From Cenococcum geophilum 1.58 (lineage: Eukaryota; Ascomycota; Dothideomycetes; Gloniales; Gloniaceae): DNA of 64,000 bases. The stretch is taken from positions 744,001 through 808,000 of the forward strand of contig KV748211.1 in assembly GCA_001692895.1 (NCBI GenBank), read 5' to 3'. Made by a program: the position numbers and the translations under genes. This document shows positions 35,705 through 47,790 of this stretch, piece by piece. Under the pieces are notes generated by a model that saw only the letters and a program-made list of their open reading frames with translations, was not told the origin of the DNA and made no database searches. Numbering within the stretch: position 1 is the stretch's first letter; each line of letters begins with the position of its first letter.

Positions 35705-35709
35705 GGCTT

Positions 35710-36740
35710 GTACTAGCTCTAAGACTAAGAGGATACGGCGAGGGCGTAGGGAACCTCTTTTTATAAGAACTTATTAAGGTTAACGTGTCGCAGATACTTT
35801 ATATAAAACTTATTAAGGCCCTAAGGCCACTATAAAGAACTTATTAAGGCCCTGCCTAGAAAACTTATTAAGGCCCCTTTATAAGGGCCTATCTAGTATC
35901 TAGTACACCTAGGTAACTTAAAAGAGGGTCTTAATAGGCGTAGTACGCGCGACCTAGACGACGGCAACGCGCTAGCAACGTAATAGTAACGCGACGGTGA
36001 CCGGACGGCGACTAAATAGCTTAACGAGGTAGAAACACGGGTAAAGCTCTAGGCAGCGGAAATATAGGCTAGCTTTAACGGCCCCATAGCGTTTAACTTA
36101 TAGTCAACTTACGGTTAACTTACGGTCGACTTACAGGCGACTTATAGGAGGGTCTTAATAGGCGTAGTGCACGTAACCTAATGCGTATATATATAAGGCG
36201 ACTTATAGGAGGGTCTTAATAGGCGTGGTGTATATAACCTAATGTATATATATAAGGGAGGCTATAGGGGAAACACAGGCTAGTTAGATAAGGACTTAAC
36301 AGTTAGAGATATAGGCCAGCTTATAAAAAGGGGGGACACAAGCTTAGTTAGTAGGAGGGGGGAGAGTAGGTCGCCTAGTGCGGGACCTAATCTCTACAGC
36401 CCCCCTCCTATAAGACACGGTCAGCCTGTTATAAGGAAACTCTTATAGGTAACGCGAAACGGGAACTAGTAGTATATAGGGTGTTGCGCCCCTATATTAC
36501 TACTAGCTTCCTATAGGGCGTAGTATATAGTAGCTATTACTGGCTCTAAGGACCTTATTCTTTAATTAGGCTCTAACCTTTAGTATACCTAGTAGGCAGG
36601 TAGGATTATACCCTAGCTAAAGAGACTACTATGTGGCTTAAAAGAACGGATGCGCGTGTTAGTATATTAATAGACGGAACCGTTCGCCTCTAGGGCGGCT
36701 TGTTAGTAAGATATACTTAAGGAGTAAATAGGAGTTACTT
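35710..36740 (+). repeat. repeat-bearing leader of the second LINE
   Basis: AACTTATTAAGGCC occurs at least three times between about 35805 and 35880. A 61-bp tandem duplication starts at 36135 and 36196 (ggcgacttataggagggtct). A third relative of the tcttaataggcgtag core is near 35930. Tandem repeats in untranslated leaders are common in LINEs. No coding sequence is seen. Confidence 0.6.
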
Positions 36741-37199
36741 AGGCGGGAGAAGCAGTGGCTCGGCCTTGTCTGTAAAAGGTGTACCCAACTATATTATAGG
36801 ATGCAGCTATAACGCCTCTATAGGATTATGTTAGTAGGCGCGAAGATGGGAGTTATAACCCCTAGAAACGGCAGCTTATGCCTACGCCGGCGGAAACAAT
36901 AAAGAAGGCGTGAAACTAGAGGCTATAAAAGGTTCCTAAGCCGTATAAAGGCATATTAACTCTAGGAGGAAACTCTTATATAGACTACTAGGGGGTAGAC
37001 TAGTACTCGGGTAATACCGTTATAAGATATCTAAAAGAACTGGTGAAATTCCCCGCAATTAGTGGTAGTAGCTAACTACTTATAGTTTGGGACCAAAGTA
37101 CTAGAAAACTGGGGTAGAGGCCTAGATAAGCAGGCATGTTAAACTCTACTATATTACTAGCTAATATATAACTACCTGCCTCTAACGGCTAAGTAAAAT

Positions 37200-38570
37200 C
37201 GAAAATAAGTATAACTCCCCCTTACCGGCGAACCGCACCTGGGCCGCTGTAGCTGCGCTTTTACAGTATAGGGAACCCACCCCCCTTAAGTTAATAACCG
37301 GGTATATAATTATAATATGACTAAATATAGAATAAGTAGAGGGGCTTAGGGGATAATTAGAAANAGAAGTCCTTATAGAGATACGCAAAGAGGTCTATAA
37401 CGCTGTTNTAGTCNNANACCTTAAGAGCGGAGATATTAGAGTTACCCTAAAGGACNAATAGGTAAAGGAATAAGCNNTAAGGGCAGGGGATAGGCTAGGA
37501 GAANGTATTGGNATAAAAGTACTNNGNGAGGATTACCTAGTTNANGTCCTAGCGGTTCCTATAAGCCTTAGGGTAGAAAAGGGACGCTAGGCGGACAATA
37601 TAGCAATTATATAGGAGATAGTAAGACAAACGGAACGCCTTATACCAGGACTTGAAATCACCCAAATTTAATGGCTTTAATAGGAAAATATAAACTAAGT
37701 ATATAATGAGAATAACGAGAGGATATAAGGGTTGCTAAAGACTCGCTAGGGAGACGCCGGACGAACGCATAGCTCCTTTATTGTTAGTATATATACACCA
37801 GGAATACAAAAACTCCTTATTTAAAAAGGAATAATTATAAATGGCCTTATATATAATATAAGGCTCTATAACCACAGACTACGCCTAAAATGATGCTATT
37901 GCTATGTATAATGGGGATATACCTAATCTATATACGCAGTATAGGTGTGCTGCGGCTACTATACAGGCCCCTATAATACGAGATATTGCTTAAATTAAGA
38001 CTAAACAAAATGCGTAAACTGCCACCAAAGCATATATAAGGCGTAGGAGAGAGAAGACTGTATTAAATACAGAAGACGGAAGGCAAGGGCTTAATAGCTG
38101 CGGGAATAACTGCACGCTAGATTATACAAATAGAAATAATAGGCGATAAGCTAGGGGGACATAGGCGCCTTCCTAGCGTTTCCTACCTTTAATACTGGAG
38201 GGCTAGGCCAGCTATCCTAAGCCTTAACGGGCTAGAAGCGACGCTGTGCGATATTACTAGACCAATTAGGGATATAAGGGTCACAGGGGACATAAGGGAG
38301 AGGACGCCCTATAGGAAGACCCCTATGGACAGTAATAGTAGGCTTAAGACCAGGATAATTAAGAATTAGACTTAATGCGGCAAATATAATATTTATAGCC
38401 GACCTATAAAGGGTATATAGCCGACCAGTAAGAATAGGGGAAGAACCGGTAATAATAATAGATTTAGATATAGAAGCGCTAATAGGAATATAAGATATGG
38501 GAATGGAAAGCTCTATATAAAATAAATAGTAACTAGGGTGTAGATATAAGAGATAAAAGCTCTAAATATT
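37200..38570 (+). pseudogene. second Tad1-like LINE, ORF1 (Gag-like) relic
   Basis: The plus strand reads DIRVTLKD, VLAVPISLRVEKGR*ADNIAI and then zinc knuckles around 37890-38040: CYCYVQWGYT*SIYAV, CCGYYTGPYNTRYCLN and KCVNCHQSIYKA. These match the CCHC array of Tad1-type ORF1 proteins with Cys/His to Tyr changes. The segment 37364-37545 contains undetermined bases. The family differs from the LINE at 6.6-20 kb. Confidence 0.78.
37364..37545. other. cluster of undetermined bases (N)
   Basis: Scattered single Ns, not a gap of fixed length, lie in LINE ORF1. This suggests unresolved differences between repeat copies or low-quality polishing. Confidence 0.9.
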
Positions 38571-38589
38571 CTAAAGAAAGTAGAAATAG

Positions 38590-41560
38590 AAGAAGCAAGG
38601 AACGAAGGAGAGTTAAAGGACCCTCGCTGGGGGTCCGCTACCTATCCATTATATAGTATAACTATGGCAATATAAACCACCGCCTTGTAAGGCCCCTACT
38701 AGATAGTCTAGACCTAGAGAAACACTATATCCTTGCTATATAAGAACCGTATTATAATACCTTTATATAATTAACATACTGCCCCTAAGGATTCCAGCTC
38801 CTATATAAACTAAAAGCAGCTATACGCGTGTGCTTTATAATTAGCAAGGCTATCAGCCTATCCTTATAGTTATAGCAGGCAGTTAACCCAAATATTATAG
38901 TTATAACAATCTAAATATATAGGGGACTGGTATAAATTATTAATGTATATAACCCTAGGGTTAAAGGGGTCCTATAAATAGAGAATATTATATTGGTAAT
39001 AAGCTTACTAGAAACCGAAGGTATAGAGTCTATCCTACTAGGAGATATAAACCTCTACCACCCGCGGTAGGGGGGTATCCATATTGCTGCAGATTAATAG
39101 TTAGAGTGCCTACTAAGAGCTATGGATATCTAGGGCCTTAAGCTAGCCACCCCCCTAGGAGTAATTATATAGTAATAAGGCACTGCTAGAAGTATAATTA
39201 ACCTTATATTTATAGACAAAGGCCTATACCAGAAACTTAAAAGGTGTAACCCCGAAGAAGAATAGGTACTTACCCTAGACTATATCCCTATTTAGATACA
39301 GCTAGACCTAGATACTAAAGCGCAACTAAATAGAAAAAGATATGTAATAAGGAAGCTTAAGATAAATAGTTTCCTTAATATAGTTAAATAATAACTTTAA
39401 AACCTAGAAGAAATCTACCTAATACCAAACGAGCGAGGCTTATTAGCTACCCCTAAGGAAATTAACCAAAGACTAGAAAGGATCTAGGCAGTAATTAAAA
39501 ATAGGCTAGAAGAGCACTGCCTAATTTTAAAACTGGGCCCCTATACGCGACACGTATAGTCCATATAATACGCAGTTTTGGTTACCAGCCAATAATGAGT
39601 AAGAAGGAAATATATAAGTAGCTATAACCCTAAAGATAAGAGATAATATAAAGATATAAGAAACTAGCTAAAGAATACCCTAAAAAAAGAAGTAAGGAAT
39701 AACTGGAGACGGTTTATAAACAAGTATACTTTTAACCCGAGCCTCCCCTATAATAAGGGCCTTTAGGCTATAGTAAAATGGGTAAAAAAAAAGGTAGGGC
39801 GCCTAGCAGAAGACTTACACCTACTACCCCTATAAAGAGTAGGAGAATTATAGGCTATAAACAACAACAATAAGAAGGCAAAGATCCTTATAGAAAGGTT
39901 CTTTCCCTAACTAGCTCCAGCAGACCTTAGTGATATTATGGGTAAAACACCGGTGACTCGCCTGTGGGTCGACAGCGATATAATAATAGAGGAAATGGCT
40001 AGAACTATTAGCCGCCTTTTAAATAATATAGTACTAGGACTAGATGGGATTCTAAATGAGGCCCTAAAAACCTATAGGCCACTTATAGCACCTTGGCTTG
40101 CAGATGTAGCTAGAGCATGCTTTACTATAGGCTACTACCCGCGACTCGGAAGATCTATAATAACGGTTATCCTACGAAAAGAAGGTAAAGCAGATTACTT
40201 AATCCTAGGAAGCTACCGCCCTATTGCCTTAGAAAACACCCTTAGTAAGATCTTAGAAAGGGTAATAGCGGAACGTATAGTAGATACGGTAGAGGAACAC
40301 GCCTTATTACTATAAAGCCAAATAGGGGCAAAAAAGAACCGCTTAACACTATTAGTACTTACGCTACTCGCTACTACTATTAAATCTATATAGGCGATGC
40401 GAAAGGACTTTATAGTATTAATGCTTAGCCTAGATATTAGTGGTGCCTACGATAATATACCCTATGAGTGTCTCCTATATATCCTTAGGGCAAAGGGCTT
40501 CTTAGAATGGATTATATAATTTGTCTAAGGGTTTATAGGCCAGAAAGAAACTTTATTAGTCTTTAGCGGATACTAGAGCCCCCTTATTATAGTTATAATA
40601 GGAATACCATAAGGATTACCCCTCTCGCCTATACTTTTCCTTTTCTTTATAAGCAACCTGCTTAATTCCTTTAAGGAAGGGGCGACCTAGGGGATAGGCT
40701 TTATTGATAATATAAACCTAATTATATACGGGCTAATAGCTGCAGAGAATTGTAGAACACTAGAGAAAGCCTATAATACTTATATAGAATAGGCAAAACG
40801 TTATAAAGTCTAATTCTTACCAGAGAAATACTAGCTAATCCATTTTATAAGAAAACGCAACTAATCTATAGATCTCTAGCATATAATTCGCATCTAAGGC
40901 TTTAGGGGTTAACCAGTTTAGGGCCTAAGGGTATTAGGAGTATGGGTAGATAGTAAGCTCTAGTGGAGCGCATATATGGCGCAAGCGGCCTATAAAGGCC
41001 AAGCATAGTTTATCGCTTTATCTAGGATTATTAACTCTATATGGGGTCCATGCTTTTAGAGGTCACGCCTATTATATATAGTAGTCGTTTAGCCAACTAT
41101 AATATATAGATCCAGTATTTGGGCCATTAGAGAAACTAAGAAGGGCCCCCCTAAATTACTCCTTAAACTACTTTAAAAGGTCTAGACTATCTGCCTTTAG
41201 AGTATTATAGGCGGGTATAAGCGAACGGCCACAGCACTGCTTGAGAAGGAATCCAATATTCCCCCCCTATAGTTATATATTAAAGCCGCTGTAATATAAA
41301 GGACGTAAAATAAACGTAACTTTAATGTTATAAAGTACATTAAGACACGCCTAAGTAAACTATAGAGGGACCTTAGGGTGCCCTATAGGAGAACAAACCA
41401 ACAACTCTAAAGTAGGGAAGAGATATTAGAGAAATAGGTAAAGAAAGTAGAAGAAGAATAGTGCCGCTTTAGGGCCCAGGCCCATATAGAGGAGGAAGGA
41501 AGACGCGTAAGAGGTTAGTAAAGATAATAGTAAGACAGAGAAAGGAGCTAAAGTAGAACA
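38590..41560 (+). pseudogene. second Tad1-like LINE, ORF2 relic (endonuclease and RT)
   Basis: The endonuclease begins near 38640 with YLSIIQYNYGNINHRLV and AIQEPYYNTF (catalytic Asn and Glu expected in these motifs). ILLGDINLYHPR follows near 39037, then SIINLIFIDK and LDYIPIQIQLDL. RT includes an open 125-codon stretch (39938-40315) with LDGILNEALK, SYRPIALENTLSKILERVIAER, then LDISGAYDNIP (~40430) and the catalytic box GFIDNINLI near 40700, where the second Asp is Asn. The thumb and C-terminal helices (RFRAQAHIEEE) end near 41.5 kb. A conserved RNase H was not recognised. Confidence 0.87.
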
Positions 41561-42400
41561 TATAAGAATGCCAGGAAACTATCTACCGTAATGTAATACT
41601 GGTTGGACTAATGCTAGAGAGGTAAATAGGAGTTAAAGGTATAGAGGCTAACTTAGGCAAGATAAACCTAAGCTATAGTATAGTTAATGCTATAGGGGGT
41701 AAATACCTAAGGGCTTTAAGAAGGCCTAATAAAGGCAGAAAATATAATAGTAATACTCTTAAGAATAGGAATAATAGGACTAAAAGATTGGCTTTACTAG
41801 GTAGGTATCCTAGTAGGTAGCCTAAGATGCGAATATGGCTAGTTAAGATAAACACTAAAACACGTAATACTATTATGCCCCCTACGCACTAATTAAGAAA
41901 TAATGCTCTTAGTAGCTGGCATAGAGAACTATAATACACTGCTCTTAATATAAAAAGGCCTTAAGGCGGTTACCTAGTGGCTTATTAGTTAAAATGTACT
42001 AAATTAGTTCCGGGTTGCAAGGGAAATGGTAATAAAAAGCAAGGGGGCGAGCAGCAGGTGCCCCCTAGTAACTCTATAGTAGTAGAGTAATAGTTTATAA
42101 TACTAGCGCGTCCGTAGGCTTATTACGGCAGCAGTAGTTCCCAAGGAGGTTAAATAGTAAGGTAGTAGAGCACTATAGGCGACTCGTAGGCGCTAAGTAG
42201 GCGAGTCCTAAAAGGCGGGGAGATGGATCACGGGGTTTTCTCATTTTTCTTAAATAGAGTTTTCTCCCTATATGTAAATAAGGAGTAGTCCGCGTGGGCC
42301 CAATAGGGATCTAAATTGGATATTAAGCAATGAATTATTAAATAAATGCTTAAATAATAATTAAGTGAGTATAAAAGGACGTCCGTTTTAACTTATTAGT
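41561..42400 (+). other. LINE 3' region
   Basis: Plus-strand fragments are highly decayed. From about 42210 the sequence becomes T-rich non-coding, then carries short taaataaatgcttaaataataa runs compatible with a LINE 3' tail. The exact 3' end is not determined. Confidence 0.4.
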
Positions 42401-42489
42401 AATTATACAAAATCTACCCCCCCCCTAAAAAAAAAATACGCGAAACTGAGATTTACTACCTTCTATCCTATAACGTATTTACAATCCTA

Positions 42490-43060
42490 GCAATATATCC
42501 CTTACGAACTTTCAGCTCCGCTCTCCTTCTCAGCGTTATCTCTTAACTTATCTCCTTATCCCCTATTACCCTAACCCTTATACGGCGTTAAGACACCGTC
42601 TTAGCTAGCTTCTATTTTATAGGCCTAGACGCCTATTGCTTTAATCTTAGATTTAAGGGCAATATATTTAGCGCCGCGTGCTTATTAGTTAATGCCGTGC
42701 CTAAGTTTTTAAGCGTAAATCTAGATTAATATATTATAAATGCTATGGGGAATATAGGGTATTTGTTTAAGTAAGTCTCTAATCTACTACTTAAGGGGAA
42801 AGGAGGGAAGAAGTAAAGTAGAAATACGTGCTAATACGGGGTAGTGGCGGTGCCTTTAGCTCCTATTTAGACTATACCTTAAAAAGCAATACGTTGGAAT
42901 TAACTTGCAATTGTGTAACGGGTGCTTCCAATACATTTAAAACGTCTACTATTAATCTTAATAAGTAGAAGTATAAAATGTCCGTATACTCTATAAAACT
43001 AATAAAGAAGATAGATGGCACAGCGGAAGTTAATAAAAACGGCGTATTCGTACGCAATAA
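42490..43060 (+). pseudogene. cyanovirin-N homology (CVNH) lectin relic
   Basis: CVNH proteins are small mannose-binding lectins with two internal repeats. Repeat one (~42630-42770) reads AYCFNLRFKGNIFSAAC, then SVNLD*YIINAMGNIGYLF, matching the CVNH pattern of paired Cys, S-I-D/N-L-N, N-x-x-G. Repeat two (~42850-42960) reads FSSYLDYTLKSNTLELTC, then TSTINLNK. A hydrophobic stretch upstream (FSSALLLSVIS) may be a signal peptide. At least one frame change separates the two halves. A minus-strand ORF at 42872-43057 is antisense. Single sequence-pattern evidence only; a search is needed for proof. Confidence 0.55.
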
Positions 43061-45190
43061 CGGAAGAGTTAATTACCGAGCTCCTAGTGCTGCTTAAATT
43101 TAAGATTATAAGCATATTATAAATATAAAGGTATAGCGTATATAGTCTAGGCGAACGACTTCTAATAAGTCGAAGATTTTACTTACTATTTTAATTGCCT
43201 TCTCCTCTTAAGTATTATTTGAGACTATATCCTACCTTATAACCGTAGTCTATTAATTATATCGATTAACATAATATATATTTTGTAAAATAAAATCTAC
43301 TGTTCTCTTCTAAGGCTAATAGAAAGAGGTAACTTAATAAGGATTTAAGTCGCGTATATGTGTTTAAGTAGAGCGGTAATATTTAGGAGATTGGTACTAA
43401 CTATCTATAAGAGGGCAAAGCTTAGAAAGCTATTACTGTCCCTCCCTACGTGCTAAGATACCCTCCGTGCCGAGATATATAAGGGGTACTTTAACTTGCG
43501 CGCTATAGCAGATACAATGCTAATAATAACTTCCTACTATTATAATAAGGCTCTAAGGCTTAGATAAAACCTTAATATAAGTATTATAAGTGGTAAGAGC
43601 TTAATGGTGGTACTATAGTAAAGGGACATTATTACGCTATAAAAGGAGGCTCTCTATAAATTAGGCGCGAAGGCGACGATATAAACGTAATTTATAGGTA
43701 GGAGGGGTCCCAAATGTTTAAAGGTAGCTATAGTACATAACTTGTATAGAATTATAGTAAAGCTTAACGTGTGCGCAGAGTTATAGTTGCTTAAAGTCAA
43801 AGTACTACTTATATTTTCCGATATAGTGGGTTTTCCGCGACCCGGGGATAGACGCTATACTTTACTGTCCTCCTTCGGAGTAGTATAGATAACTTACACC
43901 TAGGCCAGATAAACTAGCTAATTAAGATTAATTTACTAGTAGTAATGCTGCTCCTTATATTATAAAATTTCTCCCGCTTAAGGGAGTCTATTATTAGTTG
44001 TTTAAAGCTTAGGGAAATACCTAAAGCCTTTTTAAGCACAACTACCATATTTATAAGCGAAATTTAGTAGCCTATTTTAGGTGTAAAGGAAGGAAAGAAA
44101 AATTTAGTCTAACTACTACCTAATATTTAGAGATCTGGTATAGGAATAATTTTAATAGTCGCTAGAACTAAGGACTATAATTGGGTTCTATACGGACCTA
44201 AAACTAGTCTACTTATTAGTTGGTGTAGTATTTAAACCCATAGAGCCCGTTTCTAGGTCCCCTATTTTTAGCCGTTAGAGGTAAGAGTGGTGTAGCCAGG
44301 TATAAATACATCGTTTTTTTTAATTAGTCTCTTTAAGTTTTAGCCCTATTTTAAAGTTTACGTATAGAATATTCCTAGCCTTCTAAAAGAAAGCAATTTA
44401 AATATATAAAACTATATTCTAGAGTCTAGAATAGGTTGAGCCCTATAATACAGAAGTGTATTCTAAATAAAAAGTAGGTATAATATTCTCGTAAGAGGAT
44501 AAAAAGCTTCTAAATACTTGTCTTTTAAACCTCTAAGAGGCGGGGAAGTTGTGGGTATAGTAATCGCCGGTATTATGTTTATTATTATACTGCTTACTCT
44601 TTATATATATTTGCGTTGTTAGAAGCGCGCTATACACAATAGAAGCCTTAAAGTTAGTTTTAGTATAGTTTCGCAGCAAGCCTAGTAACGGATAGCTTAT
44701 CTATAGATATTATTAGTTGGTAGTAAAATACTAATCCTATATATATTCTTACCTACTATAAATATGCAGTTGTCCCTAATTTAAGAAAAAAAGTTATTAA
44801 GCCCTAGATGTATATATATACCTCTATTAAACTAAATCGGATTTCCTTACTACCATTTTATTACTGTCTTTAAGACTAGAACCTAATATCTTACTACCCC
44901 GCTACTTATAATTGTATATCTTATTAAATGTCTTATTAAATATCTTATTACCTGTTTCTATTACTAATTACTAACTCTTAAATCTTAAGCGGACGGCTTA
45001 TAGTCGTATTCACACTATTTTTGTAAAGATTACTATATTGCTATAAACTTATAGGGAGCGTGCCGGCAGCCTACTTAGGTAGCCCCCTTATATAAAAAGA
45101 CCAACTATACTACAGATAGATTAGGCTAAAGGGCGCCGATTTATGCGAAGACAAGTTACTAGAATATTTAATAAGCCTTTAGACTTTTAT
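43061..45190 (+). other. AT-rich interval with a membrane-anchor fragment
   Basis: Most of the interval is unrecognised. Near 44550-44650 the plus strand reads GGEVVGIVIAGIMFIIILL, then TLYIYLRC*KRAIHN: one strong transmembrane helix followed by a basic juxtamembrane segment. This is the layout of single-pass fungal plasma-membrane proteins. The N-terminal domain could not be identified. Confidence 0.35.
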
Positions 45191-45198
45191 TATATATA

Positions 45199-45560
45199 TT
45201 ACGGCACTATTATAGACCCTAGTTAGGGGCTCGGCTAAGCCTTAGCGCCATATATATAGACGTGTCCTTTTATTAGCGACTTAGTTAATTAAGGCACGAG
45301 CACGGCAAAAGGGATACGTAAGCCTATATAAATGGTAGTCTATAAACGAGGATCTAAAGCTAGAGAAAGGAAAGGAGAAGAAAAGTAGCGCCGGCTAAAG
45401 TAGGGTTCTTTTATGCGGTCCTCTAGTTATGTAACTATAAAGTTTTGCCAATTTCTGCTAGTGCTATAATACCTTTCCTTGACCTTCTTCCAGACCTTGT
45501 CTTAGAATTCTCGTTTACTAGCTACCAATAGATTCTATTCTTTTAACTAAGCCTTTATAA
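45199..45560. repeat. dispersed repeat, copy 1 (with ~200-nt extra segment)
   Basis: 45199-45270 and 45472-45560 together match 60044-60192, where the two parts are contiguous. The extra ~200 nt here is either an insertion in this copy or a deletion in the other. Confidence 0.75.
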
Positions 45561-45862
45561 TATACTAACTAAGATACCTTAGAATAATAAAAATATTTTA
45601 TAACAAATTATAAGTTTCCTTAGTAGTGGCATAAGAAAGTGCTATTAACTTTAACGCAACAATTAAACGAACCAAGCTTTGCTATTTATGCTCTTTACGG
45701 AACCGTGGCGGATAAGTAAGAAGAAAGTTTTATATTTATTATACACCTATATAGCGAGAATATTACTACTTTACCTATTCTATAGTTTAAATGTTAAAAT
45801 ATTAGGAAAATAAAAAAACCTAAACTTCGTATAACGATATAATAAGACCTTTCTACTTTCTT

Positions 45863-46960
45863 TTAGGAAGGTAATATAATAACCGGCCCTGCCATTGTTA
45901 TAAGAGTTAGATCATTGACATTATTAAGCTACTACACTATTACTACAGCGAAAGTTACTCTGTTTATTTCTTGTGGCATATAAACAGTCCCCCTTCTAAG
46001 GGTGGTAATATTTAGAGGTGTATATACTAGCATGTTAAGCTAATTAACCCATCTAATAAAAAGTTACTTGCCTTCTTTAGCAATAAATGGTATTTGCATT
46101 AAATCCTACGTAAACTCACTCTCTAATAGTCTGTTAGTGCTGTTACTAAATACTCTACCAGTTAATTGTGCAATAGTTAGTCTTAGTAAAATAGGCAATA
46201 AGACTTTAACCGGGCAAAATCCAGAAATAATAAATAAAAGAGCAAGATTATATGCCCATATATTGCTAATCCCGGTATTAAATAGAGCCGGATTAGGTAC
46301 TTCGTCCTAGATATAATAAAAAAATGCATTATAGCGGGATTTAATAGTAAGTATTAATAATACCGATCTTAAAAGCAGAGGATTAGTAACTGCGAGTTAT
46401 TTAGTAAATTTAATAGTGGCTCTAATACTTACTAAGGTTATAAGATAGGTAAGTCTAAAGAACCCCTTAGTTGAATTTATTAGGAAGAAGTAATTATAAG
46501 GAGAAATTAATGGTACGTTATAGGCCTTAAGCAAGTTTATAAGGCTTTTAAGGTGGACCTCTTCTTACTATAAGAGTATTAGGTAATATTTCTAGACTTT
46601 AAAGTAGTAGTATACTTACAGCAGCAATCTTACTAACAACATCAATAGCATTATTAGGATATTCATTCATTCCCCACTTTATAATTTCCGTTAAGCCAGT
46701 ATTAAAAAAGGACGCCTCTAAATTTTCAAGGAAGTGCGCTAATTAAAGTTCTTTAATCGCACCCGCAGATATTATGGTTGGTACCCCACTGTTCGGCGGA
46801 CCACTACCTACTATAGCTGTAGTATTAGAATAAAGGGGCGCCGCGGTAGTAAAGCTTCCTAGAGCAATAGAAGTTATATAAAGGAGAGCATTAATATCCG
46901 TAAAAGGGTATATAGTTGCGGTCGAAATAACTATAGAGTATAATTTGCAACTCTAAAACC
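45863..46960 (-). pseudogene. Rds1-type ferritin-like stress protein relic
   Basis: Rds1/desiccation-related proteins carry a ferritin-like four-helix domain and are induced by stress or starvation. On the minus strand a probable signal region (~46935-46850) leads to GSGPPNSGVPTIISAGAIKE, AHFLENLEASFFNTGLTEII and WGMNEYPNNAIDVVSKIAA. A GTAAGT...TAG intron (46568-46619, 52 nt) follows. The next exon starts *EEVHLKSLINLLKAYNV with the EEVH metal-ligand motif. It continues SRYNAFFYYI*DEVPNPALF, WAYNLALLFIISGFCPVKV, and ends VIILPS before TAA at 45863-45865. A plus-strand ORF at 46068-46310 is its antisense shadow. Changes are RIP-like (Gln to stop), with no clear frameshift. Confidence 0.78.
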
Positions 46961-47340
46961 TACTAGATTTATAGGATATATAGTAAGAAATCCCTTTACT
47001 ATTTCTAATTTCTATTTTAACCCTTAAATTTTAAGTTATAGGGGTCTGCTTTAGGGCACCCTAAGGAGTTATTTATAGTAGGGTCCCCATTTTAGGACCC
47101 TTAAATTATCTTAAGCAGCTTGGCAAAGTACATTGCCTTAATATAATAGTTATTAATAGGGGTAATACCTTATATTAAATTGTGTTTAATAGACACTTTA
47201 TTACCTATCGCTTTATTATACTAACTAATCTCTCGTTTTACCTATTCTAAGGATTAAGTTTTGTTTATCCGTTAGTTACTAATATTGCGTAATTATAAGC
47301 ACGTTATTAGCTAACTCGGAAACTGCCGTATATACGATTT
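46961..47340. other. intergenic spacer between divergent relics
   Basis: The spacer separates the Rds1 relic (-) from the deoxyribosyltransferase relic (+) and would hold both promoters. A gtccccattttaggac motif near 47085 is distantly like the dispersed AATT palindrome. Confidence 0.4.
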
Positions 47341-47344
47341 ACAA

Positions 47345-47790
47345 GCCACTAGCCCGTCCGCCTATTTATAGCAAGTTTGTTTATTTTACTAGCAGCATTA
47401 ATATAGGTTCTGCTACTAACTAGCAAGCCAAAGTAACGTTATCCCTCTTATATCTTCCTATTACTTTTTTTAACCCGCGCCGTAATAATTAGTATAAAGA
47501 TTAGATATAGGAAATTTCTAATCTATAGTTCCGCGAGCATATTAAGTGGGAGCTTAATTATTTAGACCGCGCTAACGTTATTGCAATATTCTTTAATAAG
47601 AATAGCATATCGCCAATTAGCCTTCTTAAGCTTAGTCTATATGCTCTTAGTTATAAAATAGTTGTTTACTGCCTTAAAGGTTACTAGAGACGCGGTAATA
47701 TGCAGATTATTTATAACAGGTTCAATATCTAGCTCGTAAAGAATTTAGAAGAGTTTATTAAAGAGACTAGAAAGATGTTAAAGATCTAAC
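47345..47790 (+). pseudogene. nucleoside 2-deoxyribosyltransferase-like relic
   Basis: The family has a Rossmann-like fold that cleaves or exchanges nucleoside glycosidic bonds. One plus-strand frame reads SINIGSATN*QAKVTLSLLY, LPITFFNPRRNN*YKD*, FREHIKWELNYLDRANVIAI and FFNKNSISPISLLKLSLYAL, then VVYCLKGY*RRGNMQII and LVKNLEEFIKETRKM, ending TAA near 47790. GS-I-G, NPRRxxW, ExxWEL, SPISLLELG and Y-WRRGNV are the family landmarks in order. Trp codons are TAG. About 145 codons is close to full length for the domain. It is divergent from the Rds1 relic. Confidence 0.75.

Noticed and set aside
46068..46310. 80-codon plus-strand ORF
   Set aside because: It is antisense to the Rds1 ferritin-like relic, whose minus-strand frame matches a known family and has a preserved intron.
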